Notes: generated by a model not told the origin, from the letters alone. A stretch of 64,000 nucleotides of DNA from Telmatactis stephensoni (GCA_029948255.1 JALIZF010001813.1:434001-498000), one strand, 5' to 3'. Counted from the first letter of the stretch, positions 43,463-55,999 are shown. A program made the numbers and translations.

Positions 43463-44095
43463 TTAGTGTTGAGGAATACCAAATGAGTTCCAGTAACCAT
43501 AATTAAATGAGACTGTTAAAACTTCTCTGTTAACAGCGTACTTGAAAGTAAATGGTTTTTCTTTCGAAAAAATCACTTCAGCGAAACTCTTGTCTTCAAA
43601 TTCTTTACAAAAAAGCTTTGTTTTGTCTACATGAGAAGTTTCGTCCATTCTAGTCATTATATAGGTAGCTTTTCTTCTATCTGTGATCTGCACTGTATGG
43701 GTAGATTTCGTAGCAGTACAGCTATGTCCAAAAGAATTCTGTTCGACTATTCCTTTCAAAATTACGTCAAATACTTCTCTTGGTACGTCCTCTGTAAAAG
43801 TACAATGATAAGGGGAAGCTGTTGTCGGAGTACTCCGAAGTCTTCGCAGAACGGCTTTATGAATTCTCTCCAATATGCGTGAAGTCATTGGATAGATATC
43901 AATAATCTGATGACAATCCCTTCGATTTTGAGGCAAAGAACCGTCGTACTTGCTAAAAACTGACTCCATAAGGCTACCGAGCTCTCTAAACACATTGTCA
44001 ATGAATAATTCATCTCTTTTGGATTGGGTTTTTATCGAAAGCTTCCAGTTTAACATGCTTGAGTGGACACGATGCTTGAGTTCTTTAGACGCCAT
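43463..44095 (-). CDS. Hypothetical protein, 210 aa, single exon
   Basis: ATG at 44095 (MASKELKHRVHSSMLNWKLS) to a stop at 43463. The N-terminal half is helical and charged (FRELGSLMESVFSKYDG, then a Arg-rich VLRRLRSTP). The C-terminal half looks like beta structure. It has no recognised domain, membrane segment or signal peptide. Codon usage resembles the neighbouring minus-strand gene; a CG-richer sequence just upstream (44100-44210) may be its promoter. Confidence 0.6.
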   Translation of the reverse strand: MASKELKHRVHSSMLNWKLSIKTQSKRDELFIDNVFRELGSLMESVFSKYDGSLPQNRRDCHQIIDIYPMTSRILERIHKAVLRRLRSTPTTASPYHCTFTEDVPREVFDVILKGIVEQNSFGHSCTATKSTHTVQITDRRKATYIMTRMDETSHVDKTKLFCKEFEDKSFAEVIFSKEKPFTFKYAVNREVLTVSFNYGYWNSFGIPQH

Positions 44096-44936
44096 TTTGT
44101 TTATTAGCCCGCGCGAAACACATCAGCGGTGTTGCACATAAACAACTATACCCAGCGTACTATGCGGCCGTAAAAGAAACAAAACGAGGCCGTGTCAGCC
44201 CGTCGTGCGCTTGTAAATCATCAAAGGCTTTTTGTCACTTGATTTCTAGTTCGTTAGAGGCCACTAGGTGAAATAATGGCTTTATGGTAGTATTATATGT
44301 AAATTATTTGAATTTAAATCTCACCTATAAATGTACTTTACGAAAACTTTAAGAATCCTTAAAGCTAATATACCTGTAACTTTATGGGTTTCTTAAAGTC
44401 AACAAAATGCTGTATTTACGGACATTTAAAGAGTCCATTAAATGTAAAGAAATATCAACTTTATGTTTGTTTACTGATTCCTGATAGTATTTAAAGTTGA
44501 TATTTAAAAGACTATAAGTTATCCTGATAGTATATAAAGGTGACATTTAAAAGACTATAAGTTATTCTTAAACGCTTTTATTTCTAGACTCTAAAGGCTT
44601 ATACTGAACCTTTGATCAACTTTAATCAACTTTGTAATTTGGACAAGAAAGTCATTTTTTAGCGTTTTTTGGTTTTGGCATCAGCTGCGCCGGAAAAAGG
44701 TTGCATACCGGACTCTGGGTGCATTCTTGCCCTACTTTTGGATAGTCCAAAAAGATTGGTGTTTGCAGCTCTACTTTACAGTCCTATAGCTACACGCAGA
44801 AGAGCTTTCGAATAAAAAACTAAATTGATACAAGCGCTGGCTTTACAATAACAATGAGACGTAAATTCATCAAATGATTTAATATTCAATAATAAGCAAT
44901 ACACAAAGGAAAAACGGATTACTTTAAAAAACATAA
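44096..44936. other. Intergenic with a two-copy 43-bp repeat
   Basis: CCTGATAGTATTTAAAGTTG..AAGACTATAAGTTAT occurs twice in tandem at about 44480-44566. CTTAAAG-like motifs are scattered from 44340 to 44600. Confidence 0.5.
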
Positions 44937-44939
44937 CTA

Positions 44940-47198
44940 GACTGAAGCAGGAGGGGTTGAAATACCAGAGCTAGAGGCCTTATTCTTTGCTCGCACTGCC
45001 CACCTTGGAGCATTAGCTGGGCGCAATCTACTGCTATAACCGTCTCTTTTTCTCTTGAATCGTTTGTAGAGGGCTCTCTTTGAAAGCCCTTTGCGGTGAT
45101 CTTCGTCTAATTCTTTTTTGGCTTCTTTTAGCTCTCGTCGTTCCCATGGAAGCACCCTCACATTAAAAAGAGCCCTAACTGCACCACCTTCTTCTTCTTC
45201 GCTTTCTTCTGATGACATAAAGTCATAGGTCATGACTGCTCGTACTTTCTCTTTCTTTGTTGGGTTCCAGTTAATGGTGTTGAGAGCTTCGCTTCTACTT
45301 TCAAGCTTCTGTATTAACAAAAAAAAACATGAAATAAGTTTTAAGTTTGTTATAGTGGTCAATAAAGTCTGCCATAATAACAAAACAGAAACTAGTGAGT
45401 GATTGAATTTATATCAAATTAACAGACAGGACATGAAGATGACATTCACACACAAAACTAGACATCGAAATTTGTATCTATTGTTCACATTTACCAAAAG
45501 GTTTTAAAATTCAAATCCATTCTATTTCATGATAATATAATATTCAAACACATAAGGCTAGTATGTTATAAAAGATATATTACATATGTTATTCAGTCTC
45601 TGCTGTCTGCGGCATGTCGTTCGGTGCTTTTTGAGTAGGCCGCGTGATGATCTTGTTGCATCATCCTTCTTGCTATTAAAATATCTTTTAACAGCGCCTG
45701 CATATTAGAAGATGAATAGGTATAAGTTTTAATTACATGAATGATTCAATAATAAGCTTGTGCCGTACAAACACAAGGTATTTTCGATCCACATTAGAAA
45801 TTTTCAACTTACACTTTATGTCAGAAACTGTAAATTCACACTCGTCGCCTCCATTGTCACATATGGTTTCTTCAATAAGTCGTCTTGTGACTTCACGATT
45901 TTCAGGAGAATCGAATCTACAGAAAGAGACAAAGGTTAAAAGGTTTGCATGTAATACCATGAAATAAATATATCTATTAATTATAGAATAAGGAATATAA
46001 GTATCATTACTGTTCGCCTTCAGTGCCTTCGATCAGTTACGATGAAATAGAAGATGAAGACGTCTATAATGTCAAGATATTTTTACGATGTTACAGATTT
46101 CAGTTTGTCCGTTGTTGTTTGTCCCATCTTTTCCAAACTAGCTGCCGTTTGTAATTGTATAGGTTTACTGAACCATCAGCCGGACACTGTAAATTAAATC
46201 AAAGAATGCCTTGCAGCTAATTCATTGTTTTTTTAATAAATAAAGCCTGCGGCAGTGTGACTTTCTATAAAAATCAGTTTAATTAATTGCAATAATGCGG
46301 CATACCTTTTGTCGGTATTGAACCCTTGAAAGCGAGTTTGCCCATCTTCATCCTCGTCTTGCAATCTTAGAAGTGCCTTATAGACTTCTCTTACAGCAGA
46401 CTATGAGTGAAAATATTAAAAAAGGTATCAGTGAGACCTTTAAACAAAGAATGGAAGCAAATTTCTTAAGATTTTATAGCCAATCAATTAATGTTTGCGC
46501 TTGTGTACGCAATTTGGATGCCTTGCCGCCGCATCTGCCGCCCTGCCTAACCTTTTCTAAACATATGCCGAAATATCGATTCCACCCGAGTTTTTGTATC
46601 CCTCTGATATTTCTTCTGCTAATTTATGTATCATCAGATACAAAAAATAACCACAATAAAAATTCTCTATAAGCATGCCAATATCGATGGTGATGCGTGT
46701 AGTGGCGATCGCGGCCTAGATTTCCTGCATGTAATATTGCGCACCAAACCACTTATTCTTGAAATTAATGCCTTCGCCAAAAGGGAATTAAAAGTTACTT
46801 CAAGAATAGCCGAATCATTGTCATAAAAATCTTTTTAACTAGTCCCATGCAAAGAAAAGTTACCGTTATGGCTTTTGTTTGCGGTATAATTGGTATCAGT
46901 TTGAGACCTTGGTAATATCAACCAGTCAAGGAAATCTATCATATATCTTGATCCCATAGCTTTGTTAAGTAGTACTGAAATTAGTTACCTGGCATTCTTT
47001 CGGAGCAACTTTTCGTCTTCTTCGTCTCGTTTGGCTGTCCGTGGATTCCTTTTCATGTGTTTGTCGGGTTGATGACTTCTGCAGTACCTCTTCACGTAGT
47101 CTTTTATTGTCCTCCTTTAGTTCTCTGGTTTCCTTCAGCAGCTGCTGCAAAATTATTGCCAAGTTTTCATTATCGGTGCTTTGTAGAGGATTAGCCAT
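44940..47198 (-). CDS. Multi-exon protein of unknown function, coiled coil plus basic tail
   Basis: Exons on the minus strand: 47198-46989 (MANPLQSTDNENLAIILQQL, coiled coil, then QTRRRRRKVAPKECQ), 46400-46306 (VREVYKALLRLQDEDEDGQT), 45916-45813 (FDSPENREVTRRLIEETICD), 45697 to about 45584 (AVKRYFNSKKDDATRSSRGL), and about 45312-44940 (MTYDFMSSEESEEEEGG, then VLPWERRELKEAKKELDEDH and an Arg/Lys-rich end). Joints 1-4 are in frame with GT-AG sites; the last joint is not in phase as I read it, so that exon border is uncertain. The basic, acidic and coiled-coil layout suggests a nuclear DNA-associated protein, but no family is assigned. Confidence 0.55.
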
Positions 47199-47514
47199 GA
47201 TTGAGTAACAAACAGGAACAAGCAAAACCAAAAAAGTATATAAGATTTGAAAGACACGAAGATGACACTGTAGCTACTGAAAGTTCACACGTTGTGCTCA
47301 AATGAAGCGCTGAACTGAATTTCCTGCCACTTTAACCACGTGCTATCCGCCCCCGAATCCCACTCATTTGAACCAGCGGTTTTTCGCATTAATGCTAAAG
47401 TAACTTTATACAGTTGATACTGAATCTGATGCTGAATCATGAAGCCGAAAAGATCTTCAAAAATAGATTTTATCAACTAGCGATTTAAAGACACTTGATA
47501 ATAAGATTACAGAA

Positions 47515-47736
47515 ATGAAACTTCTGACTGATGTTGGTAGAATTCAAACAAATATCTCATCAAACTATGGATCTTTTACTGCAGAAGAATGGAGAAATTG
47601 GACAATGATGGTATCAATTTATGCTCTGAAGGATGTGCTGCCAGATAGTCACATCAAATGTTGGCAGACATTTGTACTTGCATGTAGTTTTATAAAGAAT
47701 GCATGGTGTTTTTCCAAAATTAATAAGGGGCAATGA
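47515..47736 (+). pseudogene. CACTA/EnSpm-type transposase C-terminal fragment
   Basis: Reads DVGRIQTNISSNYGSFTAEE and WRNWTMMVSIYALKDVLPDS, then HIKCWQTFVLACSF. The Trp pattern matches the block downstream of the catalytic core in tnp2-like transposases; compare LGSWKAEEFLMFAYP..W in the element at 29280-30685. It is isolated, with no start or partner exon. Confidence 0.5.
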
Positions 47737-47810
47737 AACTTTGAGTTATTACAAAGTTGGACATGTTCTCTCTATTTTGGGCATTTGTAGAGCCCTAACA
47801 TTATTTTTTT

Positions 47811-48745
47811 GTGATTGGCATATACAAGGTACTAAGATGCTTGCTTCACGCTAATCGTGGTTTTAAAATTGCTAGTTTAAATATTACTAGTCTCCCCAAG
47901 CATATCGATGAGTTACGAATTTTAATGTCATTTCAATCTCTTGATATCTTGGCTATAAATGAGACTAGGTTAGATGAAACTGCGATGGCGAAATACACAT
48001 TGAAGGTTATGATATTGTTCATCGCGATAGAATTTATAATGGTAGAAATGGAGGTGGAGTTTGTTTTTACATATGTTCAACTATTAATTACACTATTCGT
48101 AATGACCTAGAATCAAAAGAACTAGAACTCCTTGCAATTGAAATTAGGAAGCCCAGGTGTAAGCCATTTGTAGTCACTACTTGGTACAGACCCCCAAACT
48201 CTGATTTTGAACTGTTTTCGAGTTTCAAAAAAGTTGTTGGGAAAATAGACTCTGAATGCCTCGAGCATATAATTGTAGGAGATATGAATTGCAATTATAT
48301 TGCTCGTGATATTAACACTAAAACCCTCCTGGGTGTTTCAGAAATTTACAATCTAAAACAATTAATTGAAGAACCAACTCGTGTTACCCCTTCTTCTAGT
48401 TCATTGATAGATTTAATCTTTACCAGTGCCCCAGATAATGTATCATGCAGTGGGGTTTGCCACATAGATATAAGCGATCACAGTCTAGTTTATATGTATC
48501 GTAAAATATCAACTTCACCTCACTCAAAAGGCATTACTAATGTGGTCTTTAGGGATTTCAGGCTTTTCAAAACAGATGAATTCCGAAATGAAATTGCAGT
48601 ACAGCCCTGGGACTCCCTCAAGGGACTCTGATCCTGAAGAGATGTGGTCCAAATGGAAATCTTTGTTTCTAAATGTTTGTAACAAGCACGCTCCTATTCG
48701 CACTAAACGAAGTCATGCTAAAAAAAGTCCCTGGATCACTAATGA
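47811..48745 (+). pseudogene. LINE apurinic-type endonuclease domain
   Basis: ASLNITSLPKHIDELRI, DILAINETRLD (catalytic Glu), GGGVCFY (other frame), VVTTWYRPPNSD, IVGDMNCNYI (Asp/Asn) and ISDHSLVYM (Asp-His) are the conserved boxes of the EEP endonuclease that nicks target DNA. There are frameshifts near 48000 and 48625. Confidence 0.85.
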
Positions 48746-48748
48746 ATT

Positions 48749-50009
48749 CACCGATTGGCCTCTAACGTGCACGTGGTATTTTACGTCATCAAAATGTAAA
48801 CAAACGGTCAAAGTTCGGACATTGATCGAAAGCTTCGTACAGAATATTAGGATATGGTCGCTACAGAAATATGATTTTAAAAGCAATTCTCGCTTCCCTC
48901 ATCGATGGAAAAGGAATAAAGACGAAGAAATTATTGTTTTTTATCATTTTCCTGTCGCAAAAAGACAAAAAACCGCCGAGAACAAAGGATTAAACCGTCA
49001 CATCTAATCGGGGAGACAGTTCAAATTGTACAAAAGACAGCTACATTTGTAGCCTCCATTTCGTCTGGAAAAAATGGCCAACAAAACAAAACTCTTACAC
49101 GCTATTAATGCTAAACTTACAAAGAAAAAGTAAGCAAAATCGTATAGTGAGCTTATTCATCGACAAAGAAAGCATTTTACGTGTCTGCAAATGAAGATTC
49201 ACACTGTACGAAGAACATATTTTACCATACATTTCGTCGGGGTAAAAGGGCCCCCCAAAAAAGCCAAAACCCTAACCCTGTTCTATAGCTAGTAAAGAAA
49301 AGGTACTAAAGGTAAGCGAAATTGTATAGCATACGTGTCTGCAAACGAAGTCTATCAATGACCATAAACATCTACGATGAAAAGGCGGTCGATCAACTCT
49401 CCAATCCTACAACTTTCCAAGGCTTGATCGGCTTCACAGGGAAAGACTGAAGAGTTGAAAGTCACAGAAACTCTTGCACCTCTCGGTAGACTTATAGGAA
49501 GATACTTGTACGGTCGATTAGTCAGTCAATGAGATGATTTCATGGGGATTTCACTTCACAAGGTCAAAGGATCTCAACGACCTATAATATTTCGTCTCGC
49601 TTCCTAGTACACAATTTCGCCTACCTTTTTCTTTACTAGCTATAGCATTAATCAGTTAGGGTTTTGTGTTGTTAATTCTTTTCCCCTGAAGAAATGTAGG
49701 CTGGAAATGTACATGTAGCTATAACTGTCTCCTCGATGGCTTCGCTATAAGACGAAAAGTGACGGTTTAATCCTTTGTTCTCAGCGGTTTTTTGTCTTTT
49801 TGCGCCAGGAAAATGATAAAAAACAATAATTTCTTCGTCTTTATCCTTTTCCATCGATGAGGGAAGCGAGAATTGCTTTAAAATTATATTTCTGTAGCGA
49901 CCATATCCCAATATTCTGTACGAAGCTTTCGATCAATGTCCGAACTTTGAACGTTTGTTTACATTTTGATGACGTAAAATACCACGTGCACGTTAGAGGC
50001 CAATCGGTG
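48749..50009. mobile_element. Foldback element inserted in the LINE ORF
   Basis: CACCGATTGGCCTCTAACGT at 48749 is exactly mirrored at 50009. The arms run ~265 bp at high identity and, with gaps, about 330 bp. AATT flanks both ends (48745-48748 and 50010-50013), restoring ..TNELKK.. in the LINE frame. The central ~600 bp has no gene recognised. Confidence 0.9.
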
Positions 50010-51946
50010 AATTAAAGAAAATGATGTATAATCGAAATCGTCTGAAAACAAAAGCTGCAAAATCCCAGGACCCGGCAGATTGGGAAGCCTATAAGAGAAT
50101 TAAAAATACAGTAAATAATAAAATCAAATCTGCCAAAACAAAACACTATGACACTGCATTCAAGAATTGTAACAAAAATTCACGCAAAACTTGGCAAAAA
50201 ATTAATGAAATAACTGGCCGAACAAACAATAAGTCCATTGTCAATGCTGTTAAACTTCAGGGACAATCCACAAATGATCCATCTCAGGTCCCCGAGGTCT
50301 TCAACAATTATTTTGCCGAAATAGGCCCGGAGCTTTCGAAACACATAAAGAACTCAACCACTTCTTTTAAAAATTATCTCAGTGAAACAGATAATCGGTT
50401 TAAGTTCAAAGAAATTAATCAGTCACAAGTGTTTGTCTTACTATCCAAGCTCTGTAAATCAAAAGCCACTGGGCTTGACAACATTTCAGCTAAACTTCTA
50501 AGAGAGTGTTCTGACTTAATATTTAAATCTTTAGCTTTATTATTCAACCTCTCGTTAAGCACTGGCATTTTTCCAACGGACTGGAAAAATGCTAGGGTAA
50601 CTCCCCTTTATAAGAAATCCGGGGAACGGACAGACCCGAGTAATTACCATCCGATTTCAATTATACCTGTAATTGCTAAAGTATTCGAGCGTATAGTGTA
50701 TGATCAGCTATATGCCTATCTCAATGACAACGAGTTTATTTCAAATAATCAATCGGGTTTCCGCTCTCTTCACTCAACTGCTACTGCTCTCTTAGAAGCT
50801 ACTGACAGTTGGTCACTTAACATTGATAATGGTCATGTAAATGCAGTTGTCTTTCTAGATTTAAAAAAGGCCTTTGATACAGTAAATCACGAAATTCTCT
50901 TGTCAAAACTCTCTTTTTTTGGTATTCAGGGTCCAAGCTTAAAGTGGTTTACTGATTACCTAAAAAACCGTACTCAGACTTGTTTAATCAATTCTTATAA
51001 ATCGTCTGATGCAATTTTAAGTTGCGGTGTTCCGCAAGGGACAATTTTAGGCCCGCTTTTATTTTTACTTTATATAAATGATCTCCCAAAATGCTTAGTA
51101 CACTCTCGGCCAAGGATGTATGCGGACGATACTACCATTACATATGCTAGTAGTGATATGAATATCATTAATACTAATATTAATCAAGACTTAAAAAGCA
51201 TACATTCTTGTCTGATTGCTAATAAGTTGACTCTTAACATGACAAAGACTGAGTTCTTGATCGTGGGATCAAGACAAAGATTACTGCACATCAACGAAGA
51301 GCCAGAATTTTCGATTGATGGTACGTCTGTTAAGCAAGTTGACAAGACTAAGTATCTTGGCGTTGTTGTCGACGAAAATTTAAGCTGGGATGGACACATC
51401 GAAAAAATTTTCAAAAAGATTACCTCTGGAATCAGCGCAATTAAACGCATACGAACTTTTGTTCCAAGTGAGACCCTTCTCACCATCTACTCAGCTCTAA
51501 TACAGCCTCATTTTGACTATTGTAGTGTGGTGTGGGGGAACTGTAACAAAGGCCTTGCAGAAAAGCTGCAAAAACTACAGAATCGTGCTGCGCGCATCAT
51601 CACCTTCTCTAGTTATGACAGCAACGCTGATGAAATCATTGACAGCCTTGGCTGGAAGAAACTATTTCATCAACATAAGGTTGCTAAGTCAATAATGATG
51701 TACAAGTCTTTAAACAAGCAGGTTCCTGATTACCTTAGTAACATGTTCACTTTGAATGATACGTCATACCAACTAAGGAATTCAGACAAAAAACTCAAGG
51801 TGCCTCTCCCTCGAATTGAATACGGGAAAAACCGGTTTAACTACGATGGGGCGACACTTTGGAATAGCCTGCCCGTTGATTTTAGACAAGCGCCATCGCT
51901 AAATAGTTTTAAAACGAAAATTAAGTGTCACAGTTTTTCAGAGTGA
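50010..51946 (+). CDS. LINE reverse transcriptase (intact RT frame)
   Basis: 641 codons from the first Met. RT motifs in order are CKSKATGLDNISAKLL, RVTPLYKKSGERTDPSNYHP, LHSTATALLEATDSW, FLDLKKAFDTVNHEIL, SCGVPQGTILGPLLFLLYIN, YADDTTITYAS (active site) and KTKYLGVVVDENLSW. The C-terminus is WNSLPVDFRQAPSLNSFK, the usual LINE end. The Met at 50021 is internal to ORF2; the domain was originally fused to the endonuclease upstream. Confidence 0.92.
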
Positions 51947-52145
51947 TACAGTTCTCAATTAAAAGACGGCATTCATGTAAAACAGTTTATTTATTTATTT
52001 ATTCATAGGTATCATTATTGTTTTATGTATATATTCCTAGATATATTTTATATTCATATTGTATATATTTATTATAGCTTATATTTTTTATTTAACTGAT
52101 AGAATCTACCGTGTTTAAATAAAGTTCTTCTATTCTATTCTATAC

Positions 52146-54105
52146 TGTAAGGAGTGACTCCTATTGATAGGAAACAATAAAAGCAAATAGTAATAATTGG
52201 GCATTAACATAAGTAGAAACTGTGTAGATTTGTCTAAGCTAGTCTAAAAAGGCTCTTTATTAGCTTCTAAAAATCACTATGCAGCTAAGTGTTTTAACAG
52301 ATAGTGGCTGTGTCAAGTAGTGATCATGTGCTGTTTTGTGAGATTTCTTATCAAAACAGAAAGAGCATGAGGGTTTATAGGGTAAAGGATTTAAGAGTCT
52401 ATACTGACAATTGTCCATATCAAATGTTTTTTTAAAAACACTTCAACCAAAGTAAAATTTACATTTAATATCCTTTTTGATTTATCTAATTCTAAGGGAA
52501 ATGTTAGGGTAGGGTAGGGACTATATTATTTATGTGAATAATACAAAATTCTATTTAACTTTTATGTTTATGTATATCATAGAGACTCCTGTTATTATCG
52601 TTGTTATTAAAAAACTGAAAGGACCATGATGCTTGAAACGTCATTGTTGAAATATTTTTATGAAATAGCTCATAAACTGGCTGAGGTTTGATGCCATCTA
52701 AAACATTGGCCAGTTCTGTTGAACTTACAACCACATTTCTTTCCATCTTGCATTGTTTCACGTTGAAACGTGGCTTGCCTTCACGGAAGTTGTTTGTCCA
52801 GAAAGATTAGAAATGGAGATGGTGGTGCATTTGGTGGCTCTCAGATAAATTTTTTCAGTATTGCACTCTTTGTGTGTATACTGAATATACTGTGTGCCGT
52901 CAAACTTTCTTTATCCAGTGGACGGAGTGCTGTATTGTGCATTGCAAGTTTAAGCCATGTTTAATTGTGGGTTCTTTGGCACAAGTCAAAAGATCAACTG
53001 ATTATAATACTGTTCAAATAAACATGACACTACATAGTTAAATACTTAGATACACATTCAAGGAAATATGCCTGCTTTCACTGTTGAGCATGCACAGTTG
53101 ATCATTTCAATAAGGGTCCCACATGGCTAAAGAGCATTCAATTTATAGTTTTATTGAGCTTCGATTGACAGGTTGCACCTATGAATGCGTGGCGACGTAA
53201 ATTATAGGCTTTGGGTCCTGGTAGTAACCTCCCATGCAGTCAAGTGAAGGCACTGAAAGTTCCTCGGAGTTCAATAGCCCTATGTGGCGCCCCGACATTC
53301 GAGGAAGGCAGAAGGTCAGATTCTCGCTTTGCAGAGAAGTTCGCTACTTCAACTGTAGGTGGAGAGAATTAGTACCTTTGAGCTGTGGTCTAGGGGATTT
53401 TTTTGTATTATTTTTTTCTCCATTCAAAATAAAGTGCATTCTACCGAAATCACTCCACATTTACACTGAACTCAAACACATTCAAATCTGTTTTGTACTG
53501 AGGAACAAGAACTGGGGATATGATATTCCATGATACTCAGTGTATACTAAGCATACGGTGTTTGACACGCCTTGGTACAAGTATATATATACAAGTATAT
53601 ATATATCTGTACACTCAACGTCCTGACATGTAAAATATCAGAATACTTAAACCTAAATTTCTTGATTTTCTTCATTATGTTTAGAAATTTTCTATCGTTA
53701 TCAATTATTTCTAACAAGAACTTCCACTGAGTAAAAGACTTTAATCGAGACATTTTCAAGTATATAATGCTGGATTTTCGTCAAAGCGCTCAGATATACT
53801 TTGGAAATACCTTGGGTATTTGAAAATTTAAGTACATTTACTGTGATATTAAATGCACATAAATACATATATAATATAATATATAATAATAATACGTATA
53901 TTTCATTAACTTTCATCACATTTAATGCGTCCTTAAATTCACTAGTGAATTTAATGACTTTAAAAAGATACAAGAGTTACTTAAATTCACTAGTACCTTT
54001 AAGGAATGTCCTTAAAGTTTACTTAAATTTAGTAGTAGATTTAAGGTGTCAATACGGATTCCGTAAAGTTTCCTTAAATGCATTATTTCGCCCAGTGGGC
54101 CCTGG
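52146..54105. other. Intergenic, no gene recognised
   Basis: Short ORFs only. An AT dinucleotide-rich run (ACAAGTATATATATA) lies at 53577-53610. Repeated TTAAATTCACTAGT motifs occur at 53930-54000. Confidence 0.5.
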
Positions 54106-54111
54106 AGAGAG

Positions 54112-54195
54112 AATGAATGAATGAATGAATGAATGAATCACTTTTATTTAAACACGGTAGTTCCTTAAGTTGGTACACTTCTTTACAAGGAAGCC
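54112..54195 (-). mobile_element. Very short LINE 3' tail
   Basis: In sense it reads CTACCGTGTTTAAATAAA, identical to the 3' end of the LINE at 47755-52145, but followed by (ATTC)n instead of (TTCTA)n. It is a ~60-85 bp 5'-truncated insertion. Confidence 0.7.
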
Positions 54196-54209
54196 GTAAT
54201 ATGGTAATA

Positions 54210-55645
54210 TAGAAAGAGAGAGAGAGAGAATGAATGAATGAATGAATGCATGCACCTTTATTTCAATACAATAGTTTCAAAAGTTAAAAACTTCTAAATA
54301 TACAATAAATATCAAATATTGAATGATTAAGGAAATAATAGTTACTCAAAGACAAAAAGAACAAGTTATGGAGCACTGTCAGATAGCCACTTATCAAGAT
54401 TTCTCTTAAAGCTGTTTCTGATAGTTGAGGATCTCACCTCAGGTGGAAGTGAATTCCACGCTATAGCTCCTCTGTATGAGAAACTGCTTTTAAAGAAATC
54501 TGTCTTTGGTACGTGCTTAATTTCTAATTTACTACTATCCCTGAGCAATACTTTATAACCATTTGAATCCTTAGCTTTATCAAAAAGTTCTCGTAGATAG
54601 GCAGGGCTGTTTCCCTGTAAGAAGTCATACATCAATAGACAAAGTCTTTTGTCGTGTCTTACAACCAAACAGTCTAACTTTAACTGCTGTAGGATGTCAA
54701 AAGACCACACATCATACCCTTGTCTAGAAATAATATGAGCAGCCCTATTCGGAAGTTTTTGCAGACGATCAATTTGTCCTTTGTTTAGATTGCTCCAAAC
54801 AAGGTCACAGTAATCGAATATAGGCTGCGTAAATGCTTTGTACATGGTGACGAGGGTATCGAGAGGAACTAAGTTCCATGCTTGTTTCAAACCATAGATA
54901 GTTGGTTTTACTTTCTTACATATGTTATCCAGGTGAGCATCCCAATTTAAGTTTTGATCAATATGAACGCCAAGATGTTTAAGAGAAAATACTCTTTTAA
55001 GATCTAAACCATTGATTTTTATCTGAGCAAAACCACCTAGATTTGAGATTTTAAATTGTGAGCCAATTGCCAGATATTCAGACTTGAGGACATTCAAACT
55101 GAGCCTGTTAGCCAATAACCAACTACAGATACCTTGGAGATCAGAATTGATCCTCTTAAGAAGATCTGTAGGAGATTTAGAGGACAGGGTCAGTAAGGTG
55201 TCGTCTGCATAAAGGCGTGGTTTAGTGTAGTTGAGACAACTTGGCACATCATTAACATATATAATAAAGAGAAGTGGTCCCAAAATAGACCCCTGTGGGA
55301 CACCACAAGAGACCATCCTAGGCTCTGATATAAAGGTTTCAACAGCACAGCACTGAGTTCTGTCACTTAGGTATGACCTAAAAAAAGCTAAGGCTTTTCC
55401 GCTGACACCATAACAATTCAATTTTGAAATCAATGTACTGTGTGACACCGTATCAAAGGCCTTTGCTAAATCTAAGGAAATTACAAGTTTAGTTAGGCCT
55501 TTGTCCATATTTACATACCACTCATTAGTTGCTTCTAACAGAGCAGTGAGAGTGGAATGTAATGGACGAAAGCCTGACTGATGCTTAGTGAACAGGTTGT
55601 GATCTGTAAAGTACTCATAGATCTGTTTATAGACAGCCCTCTCAC
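54210..55645 (-). mobile_element. 5'-truncated LINE of the same clade
   Basis: The RT ORF and a 3' untranslated part ending in ATTC repeats (54228-54248), a layout typical of CR1/L2-like insertions. The 5' junction is an AG-rich microsatellite near 55645-55680. Confidence 0.85.
54366..55645 (-). pseudogene. LINE reverse transcriptase, truncated
   Basis: Contains HQSGFRPLHSTLTALLEATN, LDLAKAFDTVSHSTLISKL, SCGVPQGSILGPLLFIIYVN, LYADDTLLTLSS (active site) and SLKHLGVHIDQNLNWDAH, and ends WNSLPPEVRSSTIRNSFKRN. The frame is open but lacks the first RT motifs and the endonuclease, so it is a dead copy. Confidence 0.9.
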
Positions 55646-55985
55646 AAAAGAGAGAGAGACAGAGGGAGAGAGAGACAATTTCCAGATACTCTACCACACC
55701 TGCCTACATCACATTCAGATCGCAGGTTGTACTGTGCAAGCGGAAGCACATTATAACTTGTGATCATAACTTCATCTTCAGTTTCACTGAAGTAGACTTA
55801 AAGTAGAGTAATTTCATATTAATGTTTTATTTACCTTGTTATATCCGCAAGACTGAGCTCTGAATCCAAGCTGGGAAATGTATCATTCTCTTTCACCATA
55901 CTCCACATTATCCCTTATTATGCGCATCCTCTTCATGCATGTGCATTAGCCCACATTCCAAAGATGCATTGTTATGCACATTGCA
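55646..55985. other. Intergenic, AG microsatellite at 5' LINE junction
   Basis: (AGAG)n-type repeat at 55645-55680, then unassigned sequence. Confidence 0.5.
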
Positions 55986-55991
55986 AACAGG

Positions 55992-55999
55992 TATATAAG
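55992..55999 (+). promoter_or_regulatory. TATA-box-like motif
   Basis: TATATAAG lies about 55 bp upstream of a donor (CACAAGG|TAAGTCC at 56048), suggesting the promoter and first untranslated exon of the DIRS-like unit that follows. Confidence 0.45.

Larger units (their letters stand above)
47755..52145 (+). mobile_element. LINE (CR1/L2-like), ~3.1 kb without its insertion
   Basis: An endonuclease region (47811-48745) and an RT region (50010-51946) belong to one ORF2, separated by a foldback element at 48749-50009. Frame breaks occur near 48000 and 48625. The 3' end (TACCGTGTTTAAATAAAG) finishes with a short TTCTA repeat, as in CR1/L2 clades. No ORF1 is recognised, so the 5' end is probably truncated. 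Confidence 0.85.

Noticed and set aside
49265..49285. CCCTAACCCTG as a telomere-like trace
   Set aside because: Only about one and a half units are present, inside a foldback element; no array.
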